In this document: positions 57,660 to 59,729 of the stretch, piece after piece
Layout of the letters: each line of letters opens with the position of its first letter
Position numbering within the stretch: position 1 is the first letter of the stretch
IMG/VR virus record: IMGVR_UViG_3300042485_001429
Location: 1 to 59,729 of that record
DNA: 59,729 nucleotides
Direction: 5' to 3' (one strand)
From: a virus
Program-made: the position numbers and the translations under genes
The notes under the pieces: generated by a model
Told to the model about the DNA's origin: nothing
Databases searched by the model: none
Seen by the model: only the letters and a program-made list of their open reading frames with translations

Positions 57660-58739
57660 ATGGAAGGTGAATTTAAAGTAAGAGCTGTTGAGTTTGAAGA
57701 AAAGTCAGCAGTTGAGATTGAAGAAAAATTGCTTAAGGAACACGAAGAGAAATTAAACCCTACAAGTGAACCACAAGAGCAAGTAAATATTACAGAAGTT
57801 CCTGAGGTAGATATTGATGAAAATAAAATCATATCTTACTTAGGAAAAAGATACAACAAGGAGATATCATCTCTTGATGATATATGGGAACAGAGACAGG
57901 TAAATGAAGAACTACCTGAAGACGTTTCAGCATTCTTGAAGTATAAAAAAGAAACAGGTCGAGGGATAAATGATTTTATGAATCTTAGTAAAGATTATAA
58001 TTCAATGGACCAAGACACTTTGCTTTTTGATTTTTATAAAGAACAAAACAAGGAGCTAGACTCTGATGATGTTCGTTGGGAGATTCAAAATAAGTTCTCT
58101 TTTGATGAGGACTTTGATGATGAAAAAGACGTAAAAAGAAAACAAGTAGCAAAGAAAAAAGAGCTTGCCAAAGCTAAAGAGTATTTTAACAACTTAAAAG
58201 AACAGTACAAAGTGCCACTTGAGTCAGGTGATTCTTTTGTTCCACAAGAAGAAAAAGATGCTTATAAAGCTTACAAGGAATATAGAGAAACCACAACTGC
58301 AAGCGAGCAGGATCAGGAGCGTAGATCTAAGTATTTTGCTGATAAAACAAATGAATTGTTTTCTGACAAATTTGAAGGTTTCAAGTTTAGTATAGACGAA
58401 GACAAGAAGTTAGTTTACAAGCCAGCTGAATCACAAGAACTATTGAAGGAGCAGTCTACATTAAAGAACTTTATAAACAAGTTTTTAAATGATGATGGCT
58501 ACCTACAAGACGCTGAGATGTTCCATCGTTCTATAGCTGTTGCCTCTAACCCAGAGAAGTTTGCCAAATTCTTTTATGAAAAAGGTAAATCTGAAGCGGT
58601 AGAAGGTGTTGCAAGAGAGTCTAAAAATATAGATATGACTCGTAATGCAACGTCTATAACACCAACTCAAGGGTTTCAGGTAAGATCGGTAGATGCGGAT
58701 CGTGGAAATAGATTAGTAATTAGAAAAAATAAAACTTAG
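57660..58739 (+). CDS. Putative capsid scaffold or assembly protein
   Basis: 359 residues, strongly acidic and helical with coiled-coil segments (RAVEFEEKSAVEIEEKLLKEHEEK at the start, EEKDAYKAYKEYRE, DQERRSKYFADK). Such proteins directly precede the major capsid gene and act as scaffold. It ends 5 bases before the capsid ATG. No protease triad was seen. Function inferred from composition and position. Confidence 0.6.
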   Translation: MEGEFKVRAVEFEEKSAVEIEEKLLKEHEEKLNPTSEPQEQVNITEVPEVDIDENKIISYLGKRYNKEISSLDDIWEQRQVNEELPEDVSAFLKYKKETGRGINDFMNLSKDYNSMDQDTLLFDFYKEQNKELDSDDVRWEIQNKFSFDEDFDDEKDVKRKQVAKKKELAKAKEYFNNLKEQYKVPLESGDSFVPQEEKDAYKAYKEYRETTTASEQDQERRSKYFADKTNELFSDKFEGFKFSIDEDKKLVYKPAESQELLKEQSTLKNFINKFLNDDGYLQDAEMFHRSIAVASNPEKFAKFFYEKGKSEAVEGVARESKNIDMTRNATSITPTQGFQVRSVDADRGNRLVIRKNKT

Positions 58740-58744
58740 AAATT

Positions 58745-59729
58745 ATGGCTGGATCAATAGCAGCGAGTCCAGGGGTAGCGATTACTCCTAGCTCAGTAAA
58801 GGCAACATTGCCAACAAATTATATTACAAACTTTGACTTCTTGAATCAGTATCTTCCTGATACATATGAGCAAGAATTTGAGCGTTACGGTAATAGATCA
58901 ATCGCATCATTCTTACGTATGGTTGGTGCAGAACTTCCTTCTAACTCTGACATGATTAAATGGTCAGAACAAGGTCGTTTACATACAAAGTATACAAATG
59001 TTATCCCATCGTCAGCAGCAGGTTCAGATACCGCTATTTTTACAATGGCAACAACAAGTCCTGCTACAGTATGTAACTTTAGACTTAATCAAACTGTATT
59101 TATTTCATCTCAAAGTGTAGCTGCTAATTCTGCAAGAGGAGTTATTAGTGCAGTTGCAGCTAACGGATCTACATTTGATGTTAAATTTTATAATGCATCT
59201 GGTTCACCATTTACAATCACTACTGAGCTTGTAACTGTATTTGTTTACGGTTCTGAATTTCAGAAAGGTGTTGCTGGAATGTCAGGAAGCAACGAATCAC
59301 AAGACTTGTACTTTGACAATAAGCCAATTATCATTAAAGATAAGTATGAAGTTTCTGGTTCTGATATGGCACAAGTTGGATGGGTTGAGGTAACTACTGA
59401 AAATGGAGCTGCTGGGTACTTATGGTACATCAAGTCAGAGCACGAGACTCGTCTACGTTTTGATGATTATCTAGAAATGGCTATGGTTGAAGGCGTTCGT
59501 GCTGAAACAGCATCTGACGCATTAGCTTACTTGTCTCCATCTAGTGCATCTGCTCCAGGTGCTGCTGCTGGTTCAACGGCTGCTGGTACAATGGGTATGT
59601 TCAGTGCTATTGAAACTCGTGGTAATGTATGGTCTGGAGGTAATCCAACTGCATTATCTGATTTTGATTCAATTGTACAACGTCTTGACAAGCAAGGAGC
59701 TATTGCTGAAAACGCATTGTTCTTAAATC
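58745..59729 (+). CDS. Major capsid protein (5' part; truncated by the window end)
   Basis: 328 residues visible; the frame is still open at the right edge. The N-terminal arm (FLNQYLPDTYEQEFERYGNR, then SIASFLRMVGAELPSNSD) followed by IKWSEQGRLHTKYTNV matches the conserved N-terminus of crAss-like major capsid proteins. The visible end (RLDKQGAIAENALFLN) corresponds to the middle of such proteins, so roughly the last third is missing. It forms the icosahedral head. It follows the scaffold-like gene as usual. Confidence 0.85.
   Translation, partial: MAGSIAASPGVAITPSSVKATLPTNYITNFDFLNQYLPDTYEQEFERYGNRSIASFLRMVGAELPSNSDMIKWSEQGRLHTKYTNVIPSSAAGSDTAIFTMATTSPATVCNFRLNQTVFISSQSVAANSARGVISAVAANGSTFDVKFYNASGSPFTITTELVTVFVYGSEFQKGVAGMSGSNESQDLYFDNKPIIIKDKYEVSGSDMAQVGWVEVTTENGAAGYLWYIKSEHETRLRFDDYLEMAMVEGVRAETASDALAYLSPSSASAPGAAAGSTAAGTMGMFSAIETRGNVWSGGNPTALSDFDSIVQRLDKQGAIAENALFLN

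Noticed and set aside
1-59729. Circular genome joined at the window ends
   Set aside because: Joining the ends makes the capsid frame stop after ~15 more codons and leaves the partial gene at 1-108 in another frame. The ends probably flank a missing piece of the capsid region.
1-59729. Diversity-generating retroelement, CRISPR array or insertion sequence
   Set aside because: No reverse transcriptase, no regularly spaced direct repeats with unique spacers, and no transposase were seen; the repeats present are in-frame protein repeats or short iterons.

Overview
The window looks like most of one lytic, podovirus-type (short-tailed) dsDNA phage genome from a Bacteroidota host, probably of the flavobacterial lineage. 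Four things point there. The DNA is AT-rich. Recurrent promoter boxes match the Bacteroidota -7 element TAnnTTTG. Gene starts rarely carry Shine-Dalgarno sequences. Several families are typical of Bacteroidota phages: a VirE-N/SF3 primase-helicase, a DUF3127-like ssDNA-binding protein, and a major capsid protein and portal that resemble those of crAss-like phages. The crAss-like resemblance is recalled from family knowledge, not searched. No integrase, tRNA, CRISPR array or insertion sequence was recognised.

Layout. From 1 to 21957 (+) lie virion genes: the tail of an unidentified gene, a head-tail adaptor, a nozzle/muzzle-like tail protein, a threonine-linker appendage protein, a glycosyltransferase, an acetyltransferase, two probable internal virion proteins and a giant 3326-residue polyvalent protein with a zincin motif. 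From 37788 down to 21942 (-) runs one long leftward array. It holds about 25 very small genes near its start (35.4-37.8 kb), then a recombination set (PD-(D/E)XK exonuclease, ssDNA-binding protein, conserved partner), a small P-loop ATPase, the primase-helicase, an SF2 helicase, a VRR-NUC nuclease and a metallophosphoesterase. From 37789 to 38851 is a gene-free divergent control region with a candidate structured RNA, repeats and divergent promoters. From 38852 to 52663 (+) are accessory and late genes: small proteins sharing short motifs, a complete phage GroEL and GroES, an HNH endonuclease, a 2OG-Fe(II) oxygenase, a unimolecular spanin, a large Ig/BspA-repeat adhesin, holin, endolysin and a putative small terminase. 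From 52653 to the end come large terminase, portal, a probable scaffold and a major capsid gene cut by the window edge.

How it fits together. The leftward array would be expressed early for replication and recombination. The rightward genes are late: packaging, capsid, short tail, lysis. The phage chaperonin lies among small late proteins and may fold virion proteins such as the capsid protein or the giant ejected protein (inference). No DNA polymerase and no RNA polymerase is visible, so the phage either uses host enzymes or encodes them outside the window.

Most notable points: the groEL-groES pair in reversed order; a 63-codon gene of a known small-phage-protein type nested out of frame inside the giant gene; a recurrent (I/M)P(F/M)KN peptide motif in three small proteins; apparent leaderless starts 4-5 bases after the -7 box; an ACCTAGAA signal in front of the small early genes; an iteron-like region at 35.0-35.4 kb; and a structured 480-base leader or RNA at 37.8-38.3 kb.
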